Source of the DNA: Dyella_B sp966430775
GTDB lineage: Bacteria > Pseudomonadota > Gammaproteobacteria > Xanthomonadales > Rhodanobacteraceae
Direction of reading: 5' to 3'
Assembly (NCBI GenBank): GCA_966430775.1
Contig: CBJMMB010000159.1
Coordinates: 1 to 5,793 of the forward strand
DNA: 5,793 bases
The notes beneath the pieces are model-generated. The model ran no database searches. It had not been told where the DNA came from and was given only the letters and a program-made list of their open reading frames with translations. Positions 1-5,570 of the stretch are shown one piece after another. A program made the translations under genes and the position numbers. Each line of letters starts with the position of its first letter. The stretch's first letter is position 1.

Positions 1-620
1 TTGGCCGAGCAGAAGCCCGCCATCGCCGTGCCGGTGGTGGCGAATTCGGCGCCGCCGGCGACCATCACGTCGGCATCGCCGTACTGGATCATGCGCGCGG
101 CCAGGCCGATGTTGTGCGTGGCGGTGGTGCAGGCGGTGACGCAGGCGATGTTCGGGCCCTTCAGGCCGAACATGATCGACAGGTTGCCCGACACCATGTT
201 GATGATCGAGCTGGGCACAAAGAACGGCGACACGCGGCGCGGGCCTTTCTCGTGCAATTCGATCGAGGTGTCCTCGATGGTGTTGAGTCCGCCGATGCCG
301 GCGCCGATCGCCACGCCGATGCGCGGCGCGTTGGCGTCCGTCACTTCCAGCCCGGAATCGCGCAAGGCCTGGGTGCCCGCGGCGATGCCGTAGTGGATGA
401 ACGGATCCATCTTCTTCACGTCCTTCGGCGGCATCCATTGCGCGGGATCGAAATCGCGCACCTGGCCGGCAATGCGCGTGGCATACGCCGTCGCGTCGAA
501 ATGCGTAACCTGGCCGATGCCGCTGACGCCCTTGAGGATGTTGTTCCAGGCGGTGGCGATGTCGTTGCCGACCGGCGAGATGATGCCCATGCCGGTCACT
601 ACCACACGTCGTTTGCTCAT
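1..620 (-). CDS. fabF: Beta-ketoacyl-ACP synthase II (KAS II), 3'-truncated by the window edge
   Basis: Elongating condensing enzyme of type II fatty acid synthesis. It condenses malonyl-ACP with a growing acyl-ACP in the cytoplasm. The visible 206 residues begin MSKRRVVVTGMGIISPVGN, the standard N-terminus of KAS I/II thiolase-fold enzymes. The nucleophile cysteine lies in the ACTTATHNIG motif at about residue 164, matching E. coli FabF Cys163. The two active-site histidines and the rest of the C-terminal half lie beyond base 1. The ATG at 618-620 is preceded by AGGA with 9 bases of spacing, which supports this start. It is the last visible gene of the fabD-fabG-acpP-fabF series and is separated from acpP by 197 bases holding a terminator-like hairpin, so it probably depends on read-through or on a promoter I cannot identify. 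FabB is a less likely alternative, because the acpP-fabF linkage and the N-terminus favour FabF. Confidence 0.96.
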   Translation of the reverse strand, partial: MSKRRVVVTGMGIISPVGNDIATAWNNILKGVSGIGQVTHFDATAYATRIAGQVRDFDPAQWMPPKDVKKMDPFIHYGIAAGTQALRDSGLEVTDANAPRIGVAIGAGIGGLNTIEDTSIELHEKGPRRVSPFFVPSSIINMVSGNLSIMFGLKGPNIACVTACTTATHNIGLAARMIQYGDADVMVAGGAEFATTGTAMAGFCSA

Positions 621-730
621 GGATCGAATTCCTAGCTGGTTCGGGAAAGGTCAGCCGCGAGGCACGCTTTCCTTGACGTTGCGACGCGCCGATCCGGCAC
701 ACCATACGGGATCGGACGTTGCAAATTGCA

Positions 731-762
731 GAAACGAAAACTGCGCCGAGATGGCGCAGCTT
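731..762 (-). terminator. Rho-independent terminator-like hairpin between acpP and fabF
   Basis: On the minus strand, CTGCGCC (753-759) and GGCGCAG (741-747) form a perfect 7-bp GC-rich stem around a 5-base loop (ATCTC). The stem can extend by one G-U and two A-U pairs. It is followed at once by TTTTCGTTTC (731-740). This is the arrangement of an intrinsic terminator, and it lies 58 bases past the acpP stop. The T-tract is interrupted by CG, so termination is probably partial. Partial termination would give a short, abundant acpP message with some read-through into fabF. The hairpin is directly visible; its activity is inferred. Confidence 0.7.
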
Positions 763-816
763 CCGATATCGCTACGTGGAGACATGGGACGCGTGTGCTT
801 CGCCCCGCCACGCGGA

Positions 817-1059
817 TCAGCTTTCCTTGGTATGGGCCTTGATGTAATCGACAGCCTGCTGCACGGTGGTGATCTTCTCGGCTTCCTCGTCGGGAATTTC
901 GGTTTCGAATTCCTCTTCGAGCGCCATCACCAGTTCGACCGTGTCCAGCGAATCCGCGCCCAGATCGTCTACGAACGAAGAGTTCGCGCTGACCTCGTCT
1001 TCCTTCACGCCAAGCTGCTCGACGACGATTTTCTTGACGCGTTCTTCGATGGTGCTCAT
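817..1059 (-). CDS. acpP: Acyl carrier protein
   Basis: Small acidic carrier that holds growing acyl chains on a 4'-phosphopantetheine arm and delivers them to FabD, FabH, FabG, FabF and acyltransferases in the cytoplasm. The product is 80 residues, the usual AcpP length. The prosthetic-group serine is Ser37 in the GADSLDTVELVM motif at the start of helix II, and the helix II to III region (EEEFETEIPDEEAEKITTV) is nearly invariant in the family. The reading frame can be extended to an in-frame TTG at 1077, which would add MGGKGN. The ATG at 1057-1059 is preferred because it gives the conserved MSTIEERVKK start and because GGAGG lies just upstream, inside the extension. The gene lies 270 bases after fabG and carries its own promoter-like signal and a structured leader, consistent with expression above that of its neighbours. 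Confidence 0.98.
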   Translation of the reverse strand: MSTIEERVKKIVVEQLGVKEDEVSANSSFVDDLGADSLDTVELVMALEEEFETEIPDEEAEKITTVQQAVDYIKAHTKES

Positions 1060-1064
1060 GTTGC

Positions 1065-1116
1065 CTTTGCCTCCCAAGGGGAAATTAGTCCGTCTGCCGG
1101 GTTTCCCCCGGCAAAG
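1065..1116 (-). promoter_or_regulatory. acpP leader with Shine-Dalgarno and two competing hairpins
   Basis: The Shine-Dalgarno GGAGG (1070-1074) precedes the acpP ATG by 10 bases and decides the start in favour of the ATG at 1059. Two folds are possible. A local hairpin pairs TGCCGGG with CCCGGCA (1095-1101 with 1107-1113, 5-base loop). A longer fold pairs CTTTGCC with GGCAAAG (1110-1116 with 1065-1071) and GGGGAAA with TTTCCCC (1102-1108 with 1078-1084). The longer fold would take up part of the ribosome binding site and hold the rest in an internal loop. The folds share bases and cannot coexist. The complementarity is exact; any regulatory effect is inference. Confidence 0.45.
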
Positions 1117-1124
1117 TCTGCGGC

Positions 1125-1154
1125 ATTGTAGTGGCTAAGCCGCGAAGCCGCCAA
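1125..1154 (-). promoter_or_regulatory. acpP: Candidate sigma-70 promoter for acpP
   Basis: On the minus strand, TTGGCG (1149-1154) matches the -35 consensus at 4 of 6 positions and TACAAT (1125-1130) matches the -10 at 5 of 6, with an 18-base spacer. Transcription would start near 1117-1119, giving a leader of about 60 bases that begins right at the outer arm of the predicted leader fold. Independent acpP promoters within the fab cluster are known in E. coli. A CATAAT preceded by TGG lies further upstream at 1154-1162 without a good -35 and could be a weaker alternative. Confidence 0.5.
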
Positions 1155-1210
1155 TTATGCCAGGAATACAAGCCGCCGGGGTTTCTGCGACGCGAAGGTG
1201 CCGATTGTCA

Positions 1211-1254
1211 CCCAAAACGGGCGCCGTGACGACTTCCGCTCGCACCGGCGCCCG
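1211..1254 (-). terminator. Possible weak terminator or attenuator after fabG
   Basis: On the minus strand, CGGGCGCCG (1246-1254) and CGGCGCCCG (1218-1226) are a perfect 9-bp inverted repeat with a 19-base loop. Within the loop TG/CA and CGA/TCG can pair further. The stem is followed by TTTTGGG (1211-1217). It lies 76 bases past the fabG stop and upstream of the acpP promoter candidate, which suits a partial stop between fabG and acpP. The T-tract is only four long and the loop is large, so it may instead be a processing or stability hairpin. The rest of the 270-base fabG-acpP gap holds no further gene that I can support. Confidence 0.4.
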
Positions 1255-1329
1255 ACTGCCGGGTTTCAAACGCAAGAGCTTGTGCTGGCCAGGCCTATTT
1301 CAAGTCCATGGCCATGGCGGACAAACCTC

Positions 1330-2070
1330 TTACGGCATGTACATGCCGCCGTTCACGTGCAAGGTCTCGCCGGTGATGTAGGCGGCCGCGGGCGAAGCCA
1401 GGAAGCCCACCGCCTTGGCGATGTCGCTCGCTTCGCCAAAGCGGCCCAGCGCGATCTGGCCCAGCAGCGCCTGCTTGGATTCCTCCGGCAGGCCGCGGGT
1501 CATGTCGGTATCGATGAAGCCCGGCGCCACCACGTTGACGGTGATGCCGCGCGAGCCGATTTCGCGCGCCAGCGATTTGGAGAACGCGATGATGCCGGCT
1601 TTCGCCGCGGCGTAATTGGCCTGCCCCGGATTGCCGGTAAGGCCGATCACCGAAGCGATCGAAATGATGCGGCCCTTGCGCGCCTTCATCATGCCGCGCA
1701 TCACCGCCTTGGACAGGCGATAGACCGATGTGAGGTTGGTGTCGAGAATCGCCTGCCAGTCTTCGTCGCGCATGCGCATCAGCAATTGGTCGCGCGTGAT
1801 GCCGGCGTTGTTGACCAGGATCGATATCGCACCGTGCTGCTTGGCGATGTCCTCGATCAAGGCGTCCACCGATGCCGCATCGGTCACGTTGAGCACGCGC
1901 CCGTGGCCGCCGTGCGGCGCAAGCCGTTCGCCGATCGCCGCGGCGCCCGCTTCGCTGGTGGCGGTGCCGATGACGGTGGCGCCCATGGCGGCCAGTTCAT
2001 CGGCGATCGCCGCGCCGATGCCGCGGCTGGCGCCCGTGACGAGGGCGATTTCACCTTGCAGAGTGCTCAT
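1330..2070 (-). CDS. fabG: 3-oxoacyl-ACP reductase
   Basis: NADPH-dependent reduction of 3-ketoacyl-ACP to 3-hydroxyacyl-ACP, the first reductive step of each elongation cycle. The 246-residue product is a classical short-chain dehydrogenase/reductase of normal FabG length. Visible features are the cofactor-binding TGASRGIG (residues 12-19), NNAG (87-90), the catalytic tetrad Asn112, Ser140, Tyr153 and Lys157 (motif NYAAAKAG), and the PGFIDTDMTR loop with the C-terminal GETLHVNGGMYMP typical of FabG tetramers. Each catalytic residue is shifted by +2 from E. coli FabG. The ATG at 2068-2070 follows AAGGA with 9 bases of spacing. It starts 40 bases after the fabD stop, so fabD and fabG are very probably cotranscribed. 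Confidence 0.98.
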   Translation of the reverse strand: MSTLQGEIALVTGASRGIGAAIADELAAMGATVIGTATSEAGAAAIGERLAPHGGHGRVLNVTDAASVDALIEDIAKQHGAISILVNNAGITRDQLLMRMRDEDWQAILDTNLTSVYRLSKAVMRGMMKARKGRIISIASVIGLTGNPGQANYAAAKAGIIAFSKSLAREIGSRGITVNVVAPGFIDTDMTRGLPEESKQALLGQIALGRFGEASDIAKAVGFLASPAAAYITGETLHVNGGMYMP

Positions 2071-2110
2071 TCTTCAGTGTCCTTCAAGCAGCGTTCGAAG
2101 ATGGAAATAG

Positions 2111-3058
2111 TCAGGCCCACTCGCCGCGCACGGCGTCGAGTTCGGCCGGCGTACCGATGGCGCGCGCTTCGACGCTCTTGTCGATGCGCTTGATCAAGCC
2201 GGCCAGCACCTTGCCGGGGCCGCATTCGGCCAGGCGCGTGGCGCCGCCGGCAACCAGCGTCTGCACGCATCCGGTCCAGCGCACCGGCAGATACAACTGG
2301 CGCTGCAAGGCGCCGCGAATGTCGTCCAGCGTGTCGTAGGCGCGCGCTTCGGCGTTCTGCACCACCGGGATGCCCGGCAATTGCCATGCGATGGAGGCCA
2401 TGCGCTCGCCCAGCTTGTCGGCAGCCTCGCGCATCAGCGCGGTATGCGATGGCACCGAAACGGCCAGCTTCACCGCTTTCTTGACGCCTTGCTCGGCGAG
2501 CTTCGACAGCGCGCGATCCACCGCATCGGCGTGGCCGGCGATCACCAACTGGCCAGGCGAGTTGTAGTTGGCCGGCGCCACCACATGGCCTTGCGCCACT
2601 TCCTCGCACACGGTGGCGATCAACGCATCGTCACCACCGAGGATCGCTGCCATCGCGCCCACGCCGGCGGGCACCGCCGCCTGCATCAGGCGACCGCGTT
2701 CGGCGACCAGCGCCGCGGCATCGTGCAGCGACAGCGCGCCGGCGCACACCAATGCGCTGTATTCGCCCAGGCTGTGTCCGGACAATTGCGCCGGCTGCGC
2801 GCCGCCGAGTTTCTGCCATACGCGCCACACGGCCACGCTGGCCGCGAGCAGCGCCGGCTGCGTGTTTTCCGTGCGATTGAGCTGATCTTCCGGGCCGTGC
2901 TGGCTGAGTTCCCACAGATCGATGCCCGCGCCGTGCGAGGCTTCGTCGAAGGTGGCCTTCACTTCGGCGTGGGCGGCGGCCAGTTCGGCGAGCATGCCGA
3001 CCGATTGCGAACCCTGGCCAGGAAAGACAAACGCTAGTGACGCGGTGTGCTGACTCAT
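2111..3058 (-). CDS. fabD: Malonyl-CoA:ACP transacylase
   Basis: Transfers malonyl groups from CoA to ACP to supply the extender unit for fatty acid synthesis. The 315-residue product has the family's residues in order: GQGSQ with Gln15, the nucleophile Ser96 in GHSLGEYSAL, Arg121 in the ERGRLMQ segment, catalytic His205 in SVPSHTALM, and Gln254 in RQLYLPVRW. All are offset by +4 from E. coli FabD. The small ferredoxin-like subdomain falls at about residues 130-200. The frame stays open for another 53 codons upstream to 3217, but the ATG at 3056-3058 puts FVFPGQGSQ at the usual distance from the N-terminus. Unlike its neighbours this start has no visible Shine-Dalgarno: the bases just upstream are pyrimidine-rich. 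fabH, the usual upstream neighbour, is 2.5 kb away here. Confidence 0.97.
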   Translation of the reverse strand: MSQHTASLAFVFPGQGSQSVGMLAELAAAHAEVKATFDEASHGAGIDLWELSQHGPEDQLNRTENTQPALLAASVAVWRVWQKLGGAQPAQLSGHSLGEYSALVCAGALSLHDAAALVAERGRLMQAAVPAGVGAMAAILGGDDALIATVCEEVAQGHVVAPANYNSPGQLVIAGHADAVDRALSKLAEQGVKKAVKLAVSVPSHTALMREAADKLGERMASIAWQLPGIPVVQNAEARAYDTLDDIRGALQRQLYLPVRWTGCVQTLVAGGATRLAECGPGKVLAGLIKRIDKSVEARAIGTPAELDAVRGEWA

Positions 3059-3296
3059 TGCGTGAAGAGAGGTTGACGAAACCGCACATGGTGCCAGCAA
3101 CGCGCGCCGTGCGCAGCCGTATTCCGCACGGATCGCGTAACTTGCTGAAGCCTTTCTCTTTTTTGCGGCGGCAAGCATCGGCTTTTCACGCCATTTTGAT
3201 GGGCGTGAGGAAATCATTCACACGCGACATATTCGCGTTCCAGCGTGGAATCGGAACGCCTTCCCAAGCTGCGCCAAGTATCTGCGAGGACACGCG
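3059..3296. other. Divergent intergenic region between fabD and the methyltransferase gene
   Basis: These 238 bases must hold the start signals for fabD (minus) and for the methyltransferase gene (plus), yet I see no convincing sigma-70 promoter in either direction. It contains two perfect 7-bp inverted repeats. CCGTGCG/CGCACGG (3107-3113 with 3125-3131, 11-base loop) lies 49-73 bases upstream of fabD. TCACGCC/GGCGTGA (3186-3192 with 3202-3208, 9-base loop) can extend to nine pairs with one bulged G. A six-T run (3159-3164) flanked by pyrimidines lies between them. Neither repeat is followed by a T-tract, so they are not terminators and could be operators or leader hairpins. The plus-strand gene has GAGGA (3286-3290), 6 bases before its ATG. 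Confidence 0.4.
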
Positions 3297-4298
3297 ATGC
3301 ACGGCACCCATAGCGATCTGCCGCAACTGCAAGGCCGCCTGTTCATCACCGACGGAGGCCTTGGCACCACCATCATCTTCCACGAGCACCGCGAGCTGCC
3401 CCATTTCGCCTCGTTCATGCTGCTGGGCGATACGCGCGGGCGGCAGGCGCTGTGGCGCTACTACGCCAGCTATGCGGAACTGGCGCAAAACTTCGATACC
3501 GGCGTGGTGCTGGACAGCCCCACCTGGCGCGCCAACCGCGATTGGGGAGCCATGCTCGGCTACGACGCGCAGGCGCTGAAGGAGGCCAACGCCAAGGCCG
3601 TCACCTTGCTGCTGCATTTGCGCGAGCTGTATGAAACCGAGCGCAATCCGATCGTGATCGGCGGCAACATCGGTCCACGCGGCGACGGCTATATCGCCTG
3701 CGATAGCGAAGGCATCCGCATCGCCGCCGACTATCACCGACCGCAAGTCGAAAGCCTGATCGATGCGGGCGTGGACATGATCTCCGCGCTCACCATGACC
3801 CATTCGCAGGAAGCCACCGGCATCGCGCTGGCGGCATGGGCCTGCGCAGCGCCCGTGGTGATCTCCTACACGGTGGAAACCGATGGACGCCTGCCTTCCG
3901 GCGAAAGCCTTGCCGATGCCATCGCCCGCACCGACGATTGCACCAGCGGTTACCCGGCGTACTACATGATCAACTGCGCGCATCCGCAGCATGTGATGGA
4001 AGCGCTGGATCGATGCGAAGGCTGTCGCGCACGCATCCGCGGCCTGCGCGTCAATGCGTCCTGCCGCAGCCATGCCGAACTGGACCAATGCCACGAACTG
4101 GAAGCCGATGCGCCCGAAGCGCTGGGCTCGGCGCACCGGCCGTTGCTTGCGCTGCTGCCGAACCTGGCGGTGGTCGGCGGTTGCTGCGGCACCGACACGC
4201 GCCATGTCGATGCCATCTACCGCTACTGCTCGGAACACCGTCCGGTTCCGCCGCCTCCGCTCGCGCCGCGTTATCGAACGCCTTCGGCGAACGCCTGA
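3297..4298 (+). CDS. Homocysteine S-methyltransferase family protein
   Basis: Zinc-dependent methyltransferase-fold protein that probably methylates homocysteine to methionine in the cytoplasm. The 333-residue product has DGGLGTT (residues 19-25), GNIGPRGDGY (123-132), and the three expected zinc ligands Cys227 (in INCAH), Cys296 and Cys297 (in GGCCGTD). This is the cysteine pattern of the MmuM/BHMT/MetH homocysteine domain. The methyl donor cannot be read from sequence; S-methylmethionine or S-adenosylmethionine are options by analogy with MmuM (about 310 residues in E. coli). The segment where MmuM has an ACET-type motif with the homocysteine-contacting glutamate reads ISALTMTHSQEA here, so the substrate may differ. 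The ATG at 3297 follows GAGGA with a 6-base spacer. It runs opposite to the fab genes, and its last 28 bases overlap the 3' end of the convergent PLP gene, a plausible partner in methionine/cysteine metabolism. Confidence 0.9.
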   Translation: MHGTHSDLPQLQGRLFITDGGLGTTIIFHEHRELPHFASFMLLGDTRGRQALWRYYASYAELAQNFDTGVVLDSPTWRANRDWGAMLGYDAQALKEANAKAVTLLLHLRELYETERNPIVIGGNIGPRGDGYIACDSEGIRIAADYHRPQVESLIDAGVDMISALTMTHSQEATGIALAAWACAAPVVISYTVETDGRLPSGESLADAIARTDDCTSGYPAYYMINCAHPQHVMEALDRCEGCRARIRGLRVNASCRSHAELDQCHELEADAPEALGSAHRPLLALLPNLAVVGGCCGTDTRHVDAIYRYCSEHRPVPPPPLAPRYRTPSANA

Positions 4299-5440
4299 TC
4301 GAGATCGGCGATCAGGTCTTCCGCCGACTCCAGCCCTACCGAGATGCGGATCAGGTCGTCGCCGATACCTGCAAGGCGACGATCTTCCGCGCTCATGCCC
4401 GAATGGCTGGTATGCGCCGGACGGGTGATCAGCGATTCGATGCTGCCCAGGCTCACCGCATCGGCGTACAACTGCGCGGCCTCGATGATGCGGCCGGCGT
4501 CGTAGCGTTGCGCATCGATCTCGATGCTCAGCACGCCGCCGTAGCCGTCGAACAATGAGGCGGCCAGCACGTGATAACGATTCTCCGGCAAGCCGGGATA
4601 ATTCACGCGCAGCACGCCGGGATGGTTCGCCAGATAAGCGGCCAGTTGCAGTGCATTGTGATTCTGTTCGCGCACCCGCACACCCAGCGTGCGCATGCCG
4701 CGGTGAAGCAGAAAACAATCCAGCGGATTGAGCGAACAGCCCAGGTGATTGACCTTGTGGCGGATATGCCGGATGCGCGCCTCGCTGCCGACGATGGCGC
4801 CGGCCATCACGTCCGAATGGCCGTTGAGGTATTTGGTGGCCGAATGCACCACCAGGTCGTAGCCCAGGCTCAGCGGACGAAAATTCACCGGCGACATCAG
4901 CGTGCTGTCGATCACCGAGATCAATTGGTGCTCGCGCGCGAACGCGATCACGGCACGGTGATCGATCACCTGCATGATCGGGTTCGACAACGCCTCGGTG
5001 TAGATCATGCGCGTATTCGGCTTGAGCGCCTCGCGCCATTGCGATGGATCATCGATACGGATGAAGTCGAAGGCGATGCCGTGATCGGCCAGGTCTTCTT
5101 TCACGAACGCGTGCGTGCCGCCATAGAGGCTCTCCTGCACCAGCAAGTGATCGCCGCAGCGCAAACAGCCCAATAGCGTGGATGTGATCGCCGCCATGCC
5201 GCTGGCCACCGCCAGGGCGGCCTCGCCCTGTTCCAGGCGCGCCAGCTTTTCGTGCAGGGCCAGGTGCGTGGGCGTGTTGTTGAGGCGGATGTAGCGGATG
5301 CCGTCGTAGTCGCCGTCGTTGCGATTGACGAAGATCGAGGACTGGAAGATCGGCGTAATGATGGAACCGTAGTCACGCTGGGCATGTTCGCCGGCGTGGA
5401 TGATCTCGGTTTGCAAGCTGCGATCGCGCGAAGATGCCAT
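4271..5440 (-). CDS. Cys/Met-metabolism PLP-dependent enzyme (cystathionine gamma-synthase/lyase-like)
   Basis: Fold-type I PLP enzyme of trans-sulfuration. The 389-residue length is normal for the family. Visible residues are the phosphate-binding SGMAA (80-84), Tyr106 in SLYGGTH stacking on the cofactor, Asp178 in VIDST pairing with the pyridine nitrogen, the Schiff-base Lys203 in HSATKYLNGHSD, and carboxylate-binding Arg365 in LIRISVGLE. YGG rather than YGC argues against methionine gamma-lyase, and the lack of a YEPT motif argues against cystathionine beta-lyase. Cystathionine gamma-synthase, gamma-lyase or an O-acylhomoserine sulfhydrylase-like role remain possible. The ATG at 5438-5440 is preceded by AAGGAG with 6 bases of spacing, a strong site. 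The gene lies downstream of fabH on the same strand but across a 171-base gap with a hairpin and a repeat. I found no convincing promoter for it. Its stop lies inside the convergent methyltransferase gene. Confidence 0.93.
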   Translation of the reverse strand: MASSRDRSLQTEIIHAGEHAQRDYGSIITPIFQSSIFVNRNDGDYDGIRYIRLNNTPTHLALHEKLARLEQGEAALAVASGMAAITSTLLGCLRCGDHLLVQESLYGGTHAFVKEDLADHGIAFDFIRIDDPSQWREALKPNTRMIYTEALSNPIMQVIDHRAVIAFAREHQLISVIDSTLMSPVNFRPLSLGYDLVVHSATKYLNGHSDVMAGAIVGSEARIRHIRHKVNHLGCSLNPLDCFLLHRGMRTLGVRVREQNHNALQLAAYLANHPGVLRVNYPGLPENRYHVLAASLFDGYGGVLSIEIDAQRYDAGRIIEAAQLYADAVSLGSIESLITRPAHTSHSGMSAEDRRLAGIGDDLIRISVGLESAEDLIADLDQAFAEGVR

Positions 5441-5490
5441 GGGACGCTCCTTGGTCCATACAACACTTCTTAGGAATGCCGCTCGTAGAT

Positions 5491-5552
5491 CAGCTGTAAC
5501 CCAACATGTTCGGGGCGGATCGTTGGGTTACGCTGCGCTAACCCAACCTACA
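5491..5552. repeat. REP-like intergenic palindromic repeat with three TAACCCAAC arms
   Basis: Three copies of one 9-base arm alternate in orientation: TAACCCAAC (5497-5505), GTTGGGTTA (5522-5530) and TAACCCAAC (5539-5547). The middle arm can pair with the left arm (10 bp counting the flanking G/C, 16-base loop) or with the right arm (9 bp, plus CGC/GCG in the loop region with a bulge). Flanked by CCTACA, this matches my memory of the TAGGTTGGGTTA...TAACCCAAC intergenic palindromes that are abundant in many proteobacteria and are often linked to REP-associated tyrosine transposases. It lies entirely between fabH and the PLP gene and disrupts neither. Copy number in this genome cannot be judged from the window. 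Confidence 0.75.
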
Positions 5553-5570
5553 TTTAATCTCGCCCCACAT

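Noticed and set aside
690..714. CGATCC/GGATCG inverted repeat in the fabF leader
   Set aside because: It has only 6 bp with a 13-base loop and no T-tract or nearby signal. Chance is likely in GC-rich DNA.
699..725. Possible fabF promoter (TGCAAT-N18-TATGGT on the minus strand)
   Set aside because: The match to the -35 consensus is poor, so I do not call it.
1060..1077. A TTG start at 1077 for acpP adding six residues
   Set aside because: The extension consists of the Shine-Dalgarno and its spacer, and the ATG at 1059 gives the conserved ACP N-terminus.
1198..2193. A 331-codon plus-strand open frame opposite fabG
   Set aside because: It is the antisense shadow of fabG, with Arg/Ala/His-rich composition and no domain signal.
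2381..3037. A 218-codon plus-strand open frame opposite fabD
   Set aside because: It is an antisense shadow of fabD, whose catalytic residues are all intact. The frame has no ribosome binding site or motif.
3073..3101. TTGACG as a -35 for the plus-strand methyltransferase gene
   Set aside because: No -10-like hexamer occurs at 16-19 bases spacing, and it would lie about 200 bases from the start codon.
3059..3217. A 53-residue N-terminal extension of FabD
   Set aside because: It has no family-like sequence, and the MSQ start gives normal spacing to GQGSQ. The open frame is probably chance.
3206..3220. TGA...TTCA resembling a MetR site upstream of the methyltransferase gene
   Set aside because: The spacing does not fit the TGAA-N5-TTCA pattern and one half is imperfect.
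3186..5039. A 617-codon open frame on the minus strand crossing the methyltransferase and PLP genes
   Set aside because: It is rich in Arg, Ala, Gly and Asp with no recognisable motif and overlaps two genes with intact catalytic residues. Long spurious frames are expected in GC-rich DNA.
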